From contig NZ_AFWT01000001.1 of assembly GCF_000224065.1 (NCBI RefSeq), positions 235,503-299,502 of the forward strand: a stretch of DNA of 64,000 bases, read 5' to 3'. This DNA is from Thiorhodococcus drewsii AZ1. Lineage in GTDB: Bacteria; Pseudomonadota; Gammaproteobacteria; Chromatiales; Chromatiaceae. Positions within the stretch are counted from its first letter, which is position 1; every line of letters begins with the position of its first letter. Positions 19,329-28,882 of the stretch are shown here, piece after piece. The position numbers and the translations under genes were made by a program. Under the pieces are notes generated by a model. The model did not search any database. It was not told where the DNA came from and worked only from the letters and a program-made list of their open reading frames with translations.

Positions 19329-20513
19329 ATGAGCGAGAACATCGTCATCGTCGATGCTGGACGCACCGCAATCGGAACCTTCGGAGGTTCCTTGTCGTCC
19401 CTTCCCGCGACCGAGCTGGGTACCACTGTGCTCAAGGCGCTGCTGGCGCGTACTGGAATTGCGCCCGACCAGATCGACGAGGTTATCCTCGGTCAGGTGC
19501 TGACTGCGGGTGTCGGCCAGAATCCCGCTCGACAGACGACCCTCAAGGCCGGTTTGCCACATGCGGTTCCGGCCATGACCATCAACAAGGTCTGCGGCAG
19601 CGGTCTCAAGGCCGTTCATCTGGCGATGCAGGCGGTCGCCTGTGGGGATGCCGACATCGTCATCGCCGGCGGCCAGGAGTGCATGAGCCAGTCCAGTCAT
19701 GTGTTGCCCCGCTCGCGCGATGGTCAGCGCATGGGCGACTGGAAGATGGTGGACACCATGATTGTCGACGGCCTCTGGGATGCCTTCAATCAGTATCACA
19801 TGGGTGTTACGGCTGAGAACATCGCCAAGCAATTCGGCTTCACCCGCGAGGCCCAGGATACCTTCGCCGCCGAGTCCCAGCAGAAGGCCGAGGCTGCGAT
19901 CAAGGCCGGTCGCTTCAAGGATGAGATCGTTCCCGTCTCCATTCCGCAGCGCAAGGGCGATCCGCTGGTGGTCGACACCGACGAATTCCCGCGCGCCGGG
20001 ACCACGGCCGCGGGTCTGGGCAAGCTGCGTCCGGCCTTCGACAAGGAGGGCACCGTGACTGCGGGCAATGCCTCCGGCATCAACGATGGCGCCGCCATGG
20101 TGGTGGTGATGAAGGAGTCCAAGGCGAAGGAGCTGGGTCTCAAGCCGATGGCGCGTATCGTCGCGTTCGCCAGCGCCGGCGTGGACCCAGCTATCATGGG
20201 CACCGGTCCCATCCCGGCCTCCACCAAGTGCCTTGAGAAGGCGGGCTGGACGCCGGCCGATCTGGACCTGATCGAGGCCAACGAGGCGTTCGCCGCTCAG
20301 GCCATGTCGGTCAACAAGGAGATGGGTTGGGATCTGAGCAAGGTGAACGTCAATGGCGGCGCCATCTCGCTCGGTCACCCGATCGGTGCCTCCGGCGCTC
20401 GCGTGCTGGTGACCCTGCTCCACGAGATGCAGCACCGCGATGCAAAGAAGGGTCTCGCGACCCTTTGTATCGGTGGTGGCCAGGGCGTCGCCCTCGCCGT
20501 CGAGCGTCTCTGA
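19329..20513 (+). CDS. phaA: Acetyl-CoA acetyltransferase (beta-ketothiolase)
   Basis: PhaA condenses two acetyl-CoA to acetoacetyl-CoA, the first step of PHB synthesis. The 394 residues show the thiolase catalytic Cys89 in [12 protein letters not shown], the His in [10 protein letters not shown] and the second Cys in [20 protein letters not shown] at 19329 is the family start; an ATG at 19320 would add three residues and lies closer to the gagagg box. It diverges from phaE. Confidence 0.95.
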   Translation: MSENIVIVDAGRTAIGTFGGSLSSLPATELGTTVLKALLARTGIAPDQIDEVILGQVLTAGVGQNPARQTTLKAGLPHAVPAMTINKVCGSGLKAVHLAMQAVACGDADIVIAGGQECMSQSSHVLPRSRDGQRMGDWKMVDTMIVDGLWDAFNQYHMGVTAENIAKQFGFTREAQDTFAAESQQKAEAAIKAGRFKDEIVPVSIPQRKGDPLVVDTDEFPRAGTTAAGLGKLRPAFDKEGTVTAGNASGINDGAAMVVVMKESKAKELGLKPMARIVAFASAGVDPAIMGTGPIPASTKCLEKAGWTPADLDLIEANEAFAAQAMSVNKEMGWDLSKVNVNGGAISLGHPIGASGARVLVTLLHEMQHRDAKKGLATLCIGGGQGVALAVERL

Positions 20514-20523
20514 TCGCGGTGGT

Positions 20524-20608
20524 GGCGCGCCGAGTCATCGGCGCGCCACTCGTCGCCTTGCGTCACGAACGCGCCTCGTCGGCGACCGCCGACGAGGCGC
20601 GTTCGTGA
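20524..20608. terminator. Two stacked strong hairpins after phaA
   Basis: First hairpin: ggcgcgccga and tcggcgcgcc with a gtca loop (20524-20547). Second: a perfect 22-base-pair stem between 20563-20584 and 20587-20608 with only two bases between the arms. Neither has a T-run. They could stop phaA transcripts, protect their 3' end or reduce read-through into phaR, which starts 48 bases later. Confidence 0.6.
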
Positions 20609-20655
20609 GTGGAGTACACTTGCATCATTCCTCGCCCACGCAGACCCAGGTGCCC

Positions 20656-21132
20656 ATGAACAGCGAGCGCATCATCAAGAAGTATCCGAACCGCCGCCTC
20701 TATGACACCGAGGTCAGTCGTTACATCACGCTGTCCGACGTGCGCGAGCTCGTCATGGGGCGTGTCAGCTTCAAGGTGGTCGATACCGCCAACGACAACG
20801 ACATCACCCGCTCGATTTTGCTGCAGATCATGCTGGAGGAGGAGGCCGGCGGCGAGCCGCTGTTCAGTGCCTCCATGCTGGCGCAGATCATCCGTTTTTA
20901 CGGCGGCACGCTGCAGGGGATCTTCGCTCGCTATCTTGAAACCTCGCTCAATCTCTTCGCCAAGCAGCAGCAAGAGGTGACTCAGGCCTGGACCGATACC
21001 CCGTTCGACACCGTGACGCGTCTGACCCAGAAGAACGTCGAGATCTGGGCCGAACTCCAGGACGATCTCCTGCGTGCCGCTGGATTCGGTCTTTCAGGCG
21101 AGCGCAAAAAGAAGGATGAGGATCCGTCCTGA
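20656..21132 (+). CDS. phaR: PHA synthesis repressor PhaR
   Basis: PhaR binds DNA and nascent PHA; it represses phasin genes until granules form. The 158-residue protein has the N-terminal PHB/PHA accumulation regulator DNA-binding domain ([25 protein letters not shown]-like) and a C-terminal helical part ([23 protein letters not shown]) characteristic of the family. I chose ATG 20656 because [18 protein letters not shown] is the usual start. It may autoregulate, but I see no operator word immediately before it. Confidence 0.93.
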   Translation: MNSERIIKKYPNRRLYDTEVSRYITLSDVRELVMGRVSFKVVDTANDNDITRSILLQIMLEEEAGGEPLFSASMLAQIIRFYGGTLQGIFARYLETSLNLFAKQQQEVTQAWTDTPFDTVTRLTQKNVEIWAELQDDLLRAAGFGLSGERKKKDEDPS

Positions 21133-21317
21133 TCTGAGCCCTTCGGTTCATCCGTGACGTTTTGACTGCGTTCAGCCAAAAATGAGCTGCATCCGGGGCC
21201 AGCCCCGGAGCCATTGGCAACCGCGATCTCCGTGTGAACAGATCGGCGCTCGGCGTTTCCTCTTGGTCGTCAGGGCGATGCGTGCAAGGTTGGTACGGTG
21301 CTGGCCCGTTCTTTCCT

Positions 21318-21830
21318 TCACGCCATCTGAGTGTCCTCGACCAAGGCGGCGAGCTGATTGATTTCCTGCACCGACAGCACCCGCGCCTGGTCGAGCACGA
21401 TCACGAAGCGGTCTTGGGACTTCCACATGCCCTGGATGAAATCGACCCGGATCTTGGCGCCGAACTTCGGTGGCGGTTCCAGGTCGCTCGCCGGGATATC
21501 GCTGACGGCGTTGACGCCATCGACCACGATGCCCATGTCCTGTACGCCCGTCTCCTCATGCAGTTCAACGATGACCACGCAGGTGCGCTCGCCGATGACG
21601 GTGGGGGGCTCGCCGAAGCGCGCTGCCAGATCGATCACCGGCACCACCCTTCCGCGCAGGTTGATCACTCCTCGAATGAACTCCGGCATGCCAGGGATAG
21701 GGGTCACACTGCCGTATTCGATGATCTCTTTGACCCCGAGCAGGGGGATGGCGAATGGTTCTCCGCGCAGATTGAAGATGAGGTACTGAGCCTTCTCCTG
21801 TCCGCTCTCGGTTGAGGTTTCACGTGTCAT
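21318..21830 (-). CDS. cheW: Chemotaxis coupling protein CheW
   Basis: CheW links receptors to CheA. The 170-residue protein is a single CheW domain: QYLIFNLRGEPFAIPLLGVKEII, IRGVINLRGRVVPVIDLAARFG and the C-terminal IRVDFIQGMWKSQDRFVIVLD. It is last in a four-gene leftward operon (STAS, cheA, mcp, cheW), 9 bases after the receptor gene. No cheB, cheR or cheY is seen nearby. Confidence 0.95.
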   Translation of the reverse strand: MTRETSTESGQEKAQYLIFNLRGEPFAIPLLGVKEIIEYGSVTPIPGMPEFIRGVINLRGRVVPVIDLAARFGEPPTVIGERTCVVIVELHEETGVQDMGIVVDGVNAVSDIPASDLEPPPKFGAKIRVDFIQGMWKSQDRFVIVLDQARVLSVQEINQLAALVEDTQMA

Positions 21831-21839
21831 GAGCGCCTC

Positions 21840-23750
21840 TCAGAACGGGATGAATTCTTCATTGCCCGATTTGTGCTCGTCCGCTCCGACGCGCAACGCG
21901 GGGGCGGATGCGGTCGAAGCCCTTGTTGGAGCCGGTTTCGTCACCATCGCGTGCGTGCCCGCGACCTGGAAGAAGTCCATCAGCTCTTGCAACTGCTTGG
22001 CTTGACCGGTCATCTCTTCGGCTGTGGCGGCCAGCTCCTCGCTTCCAGAGGCGGTGCTTTGGGTCGCCTGATTGACCTGGCTGACTGCACTGTTGATTTG
22101 GGACACTCCAGTCGTTTGCTCGTTGCTGGCCGCCGCGATTTCCTGGACCAGATCGGCCGTCTTGATGATGGAGGGAACCATCTCATCCAAGAGTTTTCCG
22201 GCACGCTCGGCACGGTCCACGCTGCTGCCGGCCAGATCGCCGATCTCCTGAGCCGCACTTTGGGAGCGCTCGGCCAGGTTGCGCACCTCCGCCGCGACCA
22301 CCGCAAATCCCTTGCCGTGCTCGCCCGCGCGGGCCGCCTCGATGGCCGCGTTGAAGGCCAGCAGATTGGTCTTGTAGGCGATGTCGTCGATGATCTTGAT
22401 CTTGACCGCAATCTCGCGCATTGCCTGCACGGTATCGCGCACCGCCGTGCCGCCTTCCTCCGCCTCCCGCGCGGCCTGGGTCGCGATTCCATTGGTGATC
22501 TGGGCGTTTTCGGTGTTCTGGGCAATCGAGGCCGACATCTCTTCGACCGACGCCGAGGTTTCTTCCATGCTGGCGGCCTGTTCGGACGCCCCTTGCGAGA
22601 GGCTCTGCGAGGTTGCGGATACCTGCCCCGCCGCGCTGTTGAGGGCGTCGGCCGAGGTGCGGACCTGACCGATGGTCTCACCCAATTTGTTCACGGTGGT
22701 GTTGAGCGCGTTTTTGAGCTCCTCGAAGTCGCCCTGATAGCGCGCATTGATGGTCTGGCTCAGATCGCCCTCCGACATTGCCCCTAGCACGCGCCGGATT
22801 TCAGTGATCGGAAGGACGAAGGACTCCATCGTTTCGTTGATGCCTTGAACCATGGCGCGGAAGTCGCCTTGATGGACCTCTGCGTCTGCGCGCGCGCTCA
22901 AGCGTCCCTCGGCCACGGCTTGATTCAGCAGCCGGGTGTCGGCGGTCATGGCTCGCAGACTGCTCTGCACCGTCTTTAGCGCCGCCAATAGGCTGGCGTT
23001 GTCATTCTCCCGCGTCTTCAACTCCTGCGACAGATCGCCCACCGCGAAGCGCTGGGCGACTGCTGCGGCCTCAGACGGATCGGCGCCGAGCTGTCGCATC
23101 AGGCTGCGCACGATGACGACGCCGATGATAATACCGAGCAGGGCCGCGATCAGGATGGCACCTATGATCCAGTTCCTGGCCTGCGCGTACATGACGTCGC
23201 CGTTCTCGCTGGCGGCGTTGCCTCCGGCGATGTTCAGTTCCACCAGCTTTTCCAGAGTGGCCGAGTAGGCGTCGAACAGCGATCGGGATTCGCCGTTCAT
23301 GATGGCCATCGCCTCTTCGGTCCGCATGGCGCGCGACAGAGGAATCATGCGCGCGTTGGCATCCATGTAGGCGTCGAACTGATTTGCGAACGAGTCGTAG
23401 AGCGCTCGCTCCTCTTCGGAGGAAATGAGCTTGGCATAGGCGTCGCGATCCTTGAGCAGGGACGCCTTAATGTCGCTCATCTGCTTTTCGAGGTCGTCGA
23501 GCTGGGTCGAATTCTCCGAGATCACGTGCATGAGTTCGGCGATGCGGAAATCCGAGGTCTTGGTGTTCATCGACTGGATATAGCGGATGCTGGGCATCCA
23601 GTTGACGGTGATTTCGGTGGAAGCCTCGTTGACCTTGCCCATTTGGAGGATGGCAAATCCCCCCGTGGCGGCCGTCAGCAGAATGAGTAGGCCAAAGCCG
23701 ATCGCGAGTTTGGTGCGTAGTTTCATCGTCTTGAACATGGGGCTTTCCAT
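21840..23750 (-). CDS. Methyl-accepting chemotaxis protein
   Basis: A 636-residue receptor. It has two transmembrane segments (about 15-35 and 195-215) around a helical periplasmic domain of the four-helix-bundle type, HAMP modules (a first near 215-270 and likely a second about 290-345), and a signalling domain with the hairpin tip [25 protein letters not shown] and methylation-type helices. The C-terminus lacks a CheR pentapeptide (ends EEFIPF). The ATG at 23738, four codons in, has a ggaaag box and may be the true start. It probably signals to the neighbouring CheA and CheW. Confidence 0.93.
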   Translation of the reverse strand: MESPMFKTMKLRTKLAIGFGLLILLTAATGGFAILQMGKVNEASTEITVNWMPSIRYIQSMNTKTSDFRIAELMHVISENSTQLDDLEKQMSDIKASLLKDRDAYAKLISSEEERALYDSFANQFDAYMDANARMIPLSRAMRTEEAMAIMNGESRSLFDAYSATLEKLVELNIAGGNAASENGDVMYAQARNWIIGAILIAALLGIIIGVVIVRSLMRQLGADPSEAAAVAQRFAVGDLSQELKTRENDNASLLAALKTVQSSLRAMTADTRLLNQAVAEGRLSARADAEVHQGDFRAMVQGINETMESFVLPITEIRRVLGAMSEGDLSQTINARYQGDFEELKNALNTTVNKLGETIGQVRTSADALNSAAGQVSATSQSLSQGASEQAASMEETSASVEEMSASIAQNTENAQITNGIATQAAREAEEGGTAVRDTVQAMREIAVKIKIIDDIAYKTNLLAFNAAIEAARAGEHGKGFAVVAAEVRNLAERSQSAAQEIGDLAGSSVDRAERAGKLLDEMVPSIIKTADLVQEIAAASNEQTTGVSQINSAVSQVNQATQSTASGSEELAATAEEMTGQAKQLQELMDFFQVAGTHAMVTKPAPTRASTASAPALRVGADEHKSGNEEFIPF

Positions 23751-23886
23751 TCCTCTAAAAGGCGCTGAATCAAAGCGTGTTTTGGGAGTCTGTTCGTGGT
23801 CCCGTTCTTGTCTTGCTGCCGGCTAGGTCAGGTGTTTGCTGTCCCGTCAGCCTGTTTGCGTTTCGACGCGCGTCGTCGTTACCTAA

Positions 23887-25989
23887 TCACCTCAAAGCGG
23901 CCGTGAGATGGCCACTCGTCGCTTCCCTGCGCTCCGCCTGATCGACCAAGACGGGTACATCCAGAATCAGGCCGACCTGTCCGACATCCAGGACGGTGCA
24001 GCCACTGATCCACTTGAGCGCGGAGAACACCTCTCCCAGCGGTTTGATCACGGTCTGCAATTCGCCCAACAGCCTGTCGACCACCAGGCCGGCCTTCTTG
24101 CCCGCGTAGCTCACCACCACCACGCTCTGGCGCGCGGGCGTCTCCGTGGTGTCGCGCAGCAGGTCTCGCAGACGCAGGAATGGCAGAACCTCTCCCCGCA
24201 GATCCAGATAGTCCCGCCGCCCCACCTCGCCGAGCTCCATGCATTCCTCCACCGTATCCAGAGGCACCACGTAGCGTGCGTCGCCCACGGACACCAGGAA
24301 CCCGTCGATGATGGCCAGGGTGAGCGGCATGCGCAGACGCACCGTCGCACCCTGTCCGGGCCGGTTTTCGAGTTCGACCGTTCCACGCAGGTCCTCGATG
24401 GTGCGCTTGACCACGTCCATGCCCACGCCACGTCCGGAGAGGTTGGAAACCTGCTCGGCGGTGGAGAATCCTGGGGCGAAGATCAGCTGGAAGACATCCT
24501 GATCCGAGAGTCCGTCGGCGCTGTCGATGAGTCCGCGCTCGATCGCCTTGTTCGCAATGCGTTGTCGGTCGAGGCCGCGCCCGTCGTCCGAGAGTTCGAT
24601 GAGGATGCTGCCGTTTTCGTGATGGGCGTTGAGCTGCAGGCGTCCCAGTGGATTCTTCCCAGCCGCCTGGCGCTCCTCCGGGGACTCGATGGCGTGATCG
24701 ATGGCGTTGCGCACCAGATGGGTGAGCGGATCTCCGATGCGGTCGACCACGGTTTTGTCGAGTTCCGTCTCGCCGCCGCTGATGACCAGTTCGATGTGTT
24801 TGCCCAGCTCTTGCGACAGGTCATGGACCACCCGCTGGAAACGGCTGAAGGTGCCGCCGATCGGTACCATGCGCAGACCGAGGGCGGCGTCCCGCACCTC
24901 TTCGATGAAGCGGGAGCTGGTGGCGACCGCTTCCTGCAGGGCGCGGTCGTTGGAGTGGCTGGCCCTGAGCGTGGTCACGGTGCTCGAGATCACCAGTTCG
25001 CCCACCAGATCGACCAGGCGGTCCAGCTTGTCGGCCTCCACCCTCACGTAGCGCTCTCCGGCGGTTCGACCGGCATGCATCTGTCGGCCCAGCGCCGCAT
25101 TCACCGCCTCGCGCGGGGCGAGTCCTTGTTCGACCAGAATGTCGCCGAGCGGCTTGGCCGGCGAGTCGATCACCTGGATCCCCATGGCGGCAGCCAGTTC
25201 ATGGCGGGTCAGCACCCCGGTGCTCACCAGGATTTCGCCGAGCTTGTCGTGGCCCTCGGGCAGCGCCTGGATTAGTTCTGCCCATTGCGCCGGCTTGCTG
25301 CCGGGGGGGATCAGGTGGACCTGGCTGCTCTCGCGGATGAACTCGAAGGCGGAGTCGATCTCCTGCTTGTCAGCCTCGGTCTTGAGGTCGATCTCGAATC
25401 CCAGATAGCAGCTCGTGGGATCCATCCGCTCGGCGTGTGGAAGGGCGTCATCAAGCGTGGTGACGCTGATCAGCTCGCCGAGCGTGCCGAGGTAGCGCAG
25501 GATGGACAGCGGGTCCATGCCGTCGCGGAAGAGTTCTTGGCCGCAGCGTAGTGAGATGTGCCAGGCATCGTCGCTGGTGCGGTTGTCGCCAGGAGCGCCG
25601 CCGAGCCACGCGTGCAGCTGTGCGGTGAGGGCGTCTCCTTGGGCCAGAAGATCGGCAGGTGCATCCTCGTCCAGCGTGCTGTGCACCAAGGCTGCGATAT
25701 GGTCGTGGCATCGCAGCAGTAAGGTCACCAGTGTGGCGTCAATCGGTTGTTGGCCTGAGCGCACCGCTTCGAGCAGGGTCTCTACCTCATGGGCGAAGGC
25801 GACCACTGCGTCCAGCCCGAACATGCCGCTCGATCCCTTGATGGTATGAGCGCTGCGAAAGATCGCGTCGATCAGATCGGGATCCTCTCGCCCTGCCTCG
25901 AGCGCCAGCAAGGCGCGTTCCATCTCCTCCAGAAGTTCTTGGCTCTCGACAGTGTAGGTTTGCAGGGCTGCGGTCAGGTCCAGGGTCAT
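23887..25989 (-). CDS. cheA: Chemotaxis histidine kinase CheA, variant form
   Basis: A 700-residue kinase. Order: Hpt domain with His48 (AIFRSAHTIKGSSGMFG), a middle region of about 200 residues (120-320), dimerisation helices (VEADKLDRLVDLVGELVI), ATPase (HLVRNAIDHAIESPEER, DDGRGLD, GRGVGMDVVKRTI) and a CheW-like domain. The middle region includes repeats like LGEILVSTGVLTRHELAAAMG and LGDILVEQGLAPREAVNAALG, resembling the GSPII_E/MshEN-type or FimV-like helical repeat in other variant CheAs, instead of a normal CheY-binding P2. The ATG overlaps the STAS gene stop (ATGA). Confidence 0.93.
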   Translation of the reverse strand: MTLDLTAALQTYTVESQELLEEMERALLALEAGREDPDLIDAIFRSAHTIKGSSGMFGLDAVVAFAHEVETLLEAVRSGQQPIDATLVTLLLRCHDHIAALVHSTLDEDAPADLLAQGDALTAQLHAWLGGAPGDNRTSDDAWHISLRCGQELFRDGMDPLSILRYLGTLGELISVTTLDDALPHAERMDPTSCYLGFEIDLKTEADKQEIDSAFEFIRESSQVHLIPPGSKPAQWAELIQALPEGHDKLGEILVSTGVLTRHELAAAMGIQVIDSPAKPLGDILVEQGLAPREAVNAALGRQMHAGRTAGERYVRVEADKLDRLVDLVGELVISSTVTTLRASHSNDRALQEAVATSSRFIEEVRDAALGLRMVPIGGTFSRFQRVVHDLSQELGKHIELVISGGETELDKTVVDRIGDPLTHLVRNAIDHAIESPEERQAAGKNPLGRLQLNAHHENGSILIELSDDGRGLDRQRIANKAIERGLIDSADGLSDQDVFQLIFAPGFSTAEQVSNLSGRGVGMDVVKRTIEDLRGTVELENRPGQGATVRLRMPLTLAIIDGFLVSVGDARYVVPLDTVEECMELGEVGRRDYLDLRGEVLPFLRLRDLLRDTTETPARQSVVVVSYAGKKAGLVVDRLLGELQTVIKPLGEVFSALKWISGCTVLDVGQVGLILDVPVLVDQAERREATSGHLTAALR

Positions 25990-26255
25990 GACGGCTCCTC
26001 GGCCAGATGGGACAGGCCGCACAGGTGCAGGATGTCGGTGACAGCATCGCTCGGAGCGGTCAGGCGGGTGCCGGCGTCGCGATGGATGAGCATCAAGAGC
26101 TGTAGGCCAGATCCGTCACATTCCGTGACGCCCGAGAGATCGAGTGTGACTCCGGGCTGGGCCAGCAGGCGTTCCTTCACCTCGTCCACCTCGTAGATGG
26201 TCAGCGGTCCGCTTAGATGCAGCCGATGGTGTTCGTCGTCTTCTAGGATACTCAT
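25986..26255 (-). CDS. STAS-domain protein
   Basis: An 89-residue single STAS domain (LSGPLTIYEVDEVKERLLAQ, VTLDLSGVTECDGSGLQLLM), similar to anti-sigma factor antagonists and to lipid-asymmetry MlaB. STAS proteins can be phosphorylated on Ser/Thr in the DGSG loop. It is the first gene of the chemosensory operon and overlaps cheA by four bases. STAS beside cheA is seen in some alternative chemosensory systems. I chose ATG 26255 over the GTG three bases upstream because of a gggaa box 5-6 bases before. Confidence 0.85.
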   Translation of the reverse strand: MSILEDDEHHRLHLSGPLTIYEVDEVKERLLAQPGVTLDLSGVTECDGSGLQLLMLIHRDAGTRLTAPSDAVTDILHLCGLSHLAEEPS

Positions 26256-26258
26256 CAC

Positions 26259-26587
26259 GTTCCCTTTTTAAGATGGCCTCAATTCGCCTGGGAAGCATGC
26301 GAACTTTCGGCCTGGTCGCTGATGTGCGATCCGAGATCTGGGGTATGGCTTGTCGGGTGGTTGCGGTGGCCAGAATGTGTTTTCAGCCGCCGATCTATCC
26401 GTGATTTTTGGTCATGTTTCGTGTTCGTCCATTGTGGATAAAAATTTGGGTGTGTGCCGAAATCGCGACGGTAATTCCATTGGGGGAGGACTTGGTGTTT
26501 GGGCGGTCGGTCATCAAGACCCCTGTTGGTGGAGCAGGCCATGGCGGGTCATAATCGTCGGACGCAAAAGGCCTGTTCGACTGGGGG
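26259..26587. other. Gene-free divergent spacer (329 bases)
   Basis: Lies between the leftward STAS-cheA-mcp-cheW operon and a rightward exonuclease gene, so both promoters must be here. It is A+T richer than its surroundings around 26380-26480. I saw no RNA gene and no clear boxes. Confidence 0.4.
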
Positions 26588-26596
26588 GTGTTGGGC

Positions 26597-27229
26597 GTGG
26601 ATACCGTTGCCGTGATCGATTTCGAGACGACTGGACTGTCGCCAGCGCGGGGTGATCGACCGACCGAGATCGCGGCGGTTCTGGTGGCGGAGGGGCGGAT
26701 CGTCGACCGCTATCAAAGTCTCATGAACGCGGGGCTTTTTGTGCCGCCTTTCATCGAGCGTCTGACCGGTATTTCGACCGCCATGCTGCGCCGTGCGCCA
26801 CCGGTCGAGCAGGTGATGGCCGAAGTGGCCGATTTCGTCGGCACGGTTCCGCTCGTCGCGCACAATGCTGCATTCGACAGCAAGTTCTGGGATGCCGAGC
26901 TGAGCCGGCTCGGCCGTCAGCGCAGTCAGTCATTCGTCTGTACCCTGCTGTTGGCGCGGCGGGTTCTGCCTCGGGCGCCGAGTTACAAGCTCGGCGCCCT
27001 CGTCGACTCATTCGGTCTGCCCGCTGCGGAGCCCGCTCACCGGGCGCTGGCCGATGCGGAAATGGCCTCCCACCTGATGCTTCGTCTGGAGCAGGAACTG
27101 ATCGAGCAGTTTCAGTGCGCTGCGGTGACGCACGACTTGCTGAGACGGATCCAGCGCATGCCCAAGAGTCAGTTGCAGACCCGTTTGGCCGGAGAGGGCA
27201 GGGGGCTGCCGATTCGCGCAGAGCTTTAG
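26597..27229 (+). CDS. DnaQ-like 3'-5' exonuclease
   Basis: A 210-residue DEDD exonuclease related to the epsilon subunit of DNA polymerase III. Active-site residues: AVIDFETTGLSP (Asp, Glu), VAHNAAFDSKFWDAEL (Asp), and AHRALADAEMASHLML (His and Asp), so DEDDh type. It lacks a polymerase-binding tail of classic DnaQ and is likely a repair or RNA-processing exonuclease. GTG at 26597 is chosen because a G-rich box sits 8 bases before; GTG 26588 is an alternative. It stands alone between the chemosensory operon and phaP. Confidence 0.85.
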   Translation: MDTVAVIDFETTGLSPARGDRPTEIAAVLVAEGRIVDRYQSLMNAGLFVPPFIERLTGISTAMLRRAPPVEQVMAEVADFVGTVPLVAHNAAFDSKFWDAELSRLGRQRSQSFVCTLLLARRVLPRAPSYKLGALVDSFGLPAAEPAHRALADAEMASHLMLRLEQELIEQFQCAAVTHDLLRRIQRMPKSQLQTRLAGEGRGLPIRAEL

Positions 27230-27396
27230 CGGCCGGGCACGGAGGTGCCATGAATGATGACGCACATCCTAAGGTCTCCTCGTCGAGACAGTCAGACGTC
27301 TTTACTGAGCGATGGTCGTCTTCATCATGGTTGGGAATGCCTTGATTCGGATCCTTATATTTTGGTAGCTCAATGAAAAAAATTGCGAAATCGCTG

Positions 27397-27452
27397 TTGA
27401 CTCGGCTGGTCTAGACGAATATTGTGCAACGCAACATTGCTGCACTGCACAA
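27397..27452 (+). promoter_or_regulatory. phaP promoter with overlapping candidate PhaR operator
   Basis: A sigma-70-like promoter: ttgact (27397-27402), 17 bases, then tattgt (27420-27425). Overlapping the -10 box and start region is an inverted array ttgtgca (27422-27428) and tgcacaa (27446-27452), with further gcaac/ttgctgc words between. A bound repressor would block initiation. The same words occur upstream of phaE/phaA. PhaR is the natural candidate. Confidence 0.6.
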
Positions 27453-27469
27453 ACCACGGAGAGATTGCG

Positions 27470-27838
27470 ATGAGCACCAACGATAGCATCAAGACCATGA
27501 ACGATTTGACCAACAAGACCGTTGAGCGCTTGACCAGCCTGGGCGAGCTGAACGTGCGCATCTTCGAGAAGATGGCTAGCCGCCAGATGGATGTCGTGAA
27601 CCTGTACATGGATCACTCCATGCGCATCATGAACCTGGCTACCGAGTCCAAGGGTTACAACGACTTCTTCAAGGGCCAGGTCGAGGCGACCAAGGAATTG
27701 AGCGAGCGCGTGATGGCTGAGGGTAAGACCACCATGCAATTGGCCAATGAGGCTCGTGATGACTACCGCGCTTGGTTCGAGAAGAACCTGGCCGAGGTCA
27801 GCTCTGACCTGCAGAAGAGTGTTCCTGCGAACGCTTAA
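27470..27838 (+). CDS. phaP: Phasin
   Basis: Phasins coat PHA granules and are among the most abundant proteins during storage. This 122-residue protein is almost entirely amphipathic helix (MNDLTNKTVERLTSLGELNV, FFKGQVEATKELSERVMAEG), without cysteine or membrane segments, as in the phasin_2 family. A good ggagag box precedes the ATG. It lies about 160 bases before phaB and downstream of a regulated promoter. Confidence 0.9.
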   Translation: MSTNDSIKTMNDLTNKTVERLTSLGELNVRIFEKMASRQMDVVNLYMDHSMRIMNLATESKGYNDFFKGQVEATKELSERVMAEGKTTMQLANEARDDYRAWFEKNLAEVSSDLQKSVPANA

Positions 27839-27873
27839 GTCAGTCGTGGTACCGACGTCCAGGGACGGACTGT

Positions 27874-27913
27874 CATTTGCAATGACTCCTGTTGACAGGA
27901 ATCATTGCAAATG
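27874..27913. promoter_or_regulatory. 19-base-pair hairpin in the phaP-phaB spacer
   Basis: Arm catttgcaatgactcctgt (27874-27892) pairs with acaggaatcattgcaaatg (27895-27913) with one mismatch and a two-base gap. There is no T-run, so it is more likely an attenuating or mRNA-stabilising element that lets phaP be made in excess over phaB than a full terminator. Confidence 0.55.
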
Positions 27914-28000
27914 GATGAGGGGCTTCACCCTGTGTAGGGGTGGTAGTAAGGTACAGCTCTCGTCGTTTCAATCGTAAACGGTATCTTCTGGAGGAATTGC

Positions 28001-28741
28001 ATGGCTCGCATCGCTCTCGTCACTGGTGGCATCGGCGGTCTCGGTACCGCGATTTGCACGCGCCTCGCGAAGGAAGGCTGCACTGTTGTGGCGAATCATC
28101 ATCCGTCGGAGGCCGAGGCCGCCGAAGCTTGGAAGAAAGAGCGGGCTGCTGAGGGCGTCGACGTTGCGACCATCGCCGCTGACGTTTCCTCCTACGAGGA
28201 TTGCGTCCGCATGATCCAAGAGATCAGCGAGCAGCAGGGACCGGTCGACATCCTGGTGAACTGCGCGGGAATCACGCGCGACAAGACTTTCAAGAAGATG
28301 GAAGCAGCGCATTGGCAGGCTGTGATCAACGTCAACCTCAGTAGTGTGTTCAACGTCACACGTCCGGTTTGGGAGGGGATGTTGGAGCGCGGTTTTGGGC
28401 GTATCATCAACATCTCTTCCGTCAATGGGCAGCGCGGGCAGTTCGGCCAGGCCAACTACTCGGCAGCCAAGGCGGGTATGCATGGCTTTACCATGGCCCT
28501 CGCTCAAGAAGGCGCGGCCAAGGGCATCACGGTGAACACCGTCTCTCCGGGCTACACTGATACGGCCATGACCTTGGCGATGGACGACAAGGTCCGTAAC
28601 AGCATCATCAGTGGCATCCCGATGCGTCGCATGGCTCAGCCGAGCGAAATCGCGGCTGCGATCGCCTTCCTGGTGAGCGATGACGCGGCTTACGTGACGG
28701 GTGCGAACCTGCCCGTCAACGGCGGTCTCTTCATGCACTGA
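28001..28741 (+). CDS. phaB: Acetoacetyl-CoA reductase
   Basis: PhaB reduces acetoacetyl-CoA to (R)-3-hydroxybutyryl-CoA, the PhaC substrate, usually with NADPH. It is a 246-residue short-chain dehydrogenase: cofactor loop TGGIGGLGTAICTRLA, NCAGIT, active-site Ser-Tyr-Lys (ISSVNG, QANYSAAKAG), and the PhaB-type start MARIALVTGG. A ggagg box precedes the ATG, and a strong terminator follows. Confidence 0.96.
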   Translation: MARIALVTGGIGGLGTAICTRLAKEGCTVVANHHPSEAEAAEAWKKERAAEGVDVATIAADVSSYEDCVRMIQEISEQQGPVDILVNCAGITRDKTFKKMEAAHWQAVINVNLSSVFNVTRPVWEGMLERGFGRIINISSVNGQRGQFGQANYSAAKAGMHGFTMALAQEGAAKGITVNTVSPGYTDTAMTLAMDDKVRNSIISGIPMRRMAQPSEIAAAIAFLVSDDAAYVTGANLPVNGGLFMH

Positions 28742-28827
28742 TTTGCCGGTCGGTCAGTCCCTGAGGCTGGCCACCAACAGAACGTTTTTTCGAGTCCTCC
28801 TCGTCTCTCTCATCATGAGACGTTTCC

Positions 28828-28855
28828 AGCCCGGCTCCCCGCCGGGCTTTTTTTT
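28828..28855 (+). terminator. Intrinsic terminator after phaB
   Basis: Arms agcccggc and gccgggct around tcccc, followed by a run of eight T including the last stem base. It ends the phaP-phaB unit 28 bases before the next gene start. Confidence 0.93.
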
Positions 28856-28882
28856 GCTTTTGTTTTGCCCGAGATTCCGAAG

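Noticed and set aside
19185..20435. Large N-terminal extension of phaE on the minus strand
   Set aside because: The frame is open but lies antisense to phaA; the true start at 19184 has a strong ribosome binding site and the conserved family N-terminus.
23908..25275. 455-codon open frame on the plus strand opposite cheA
   Set aside because: Shadow of the CheA coding region.
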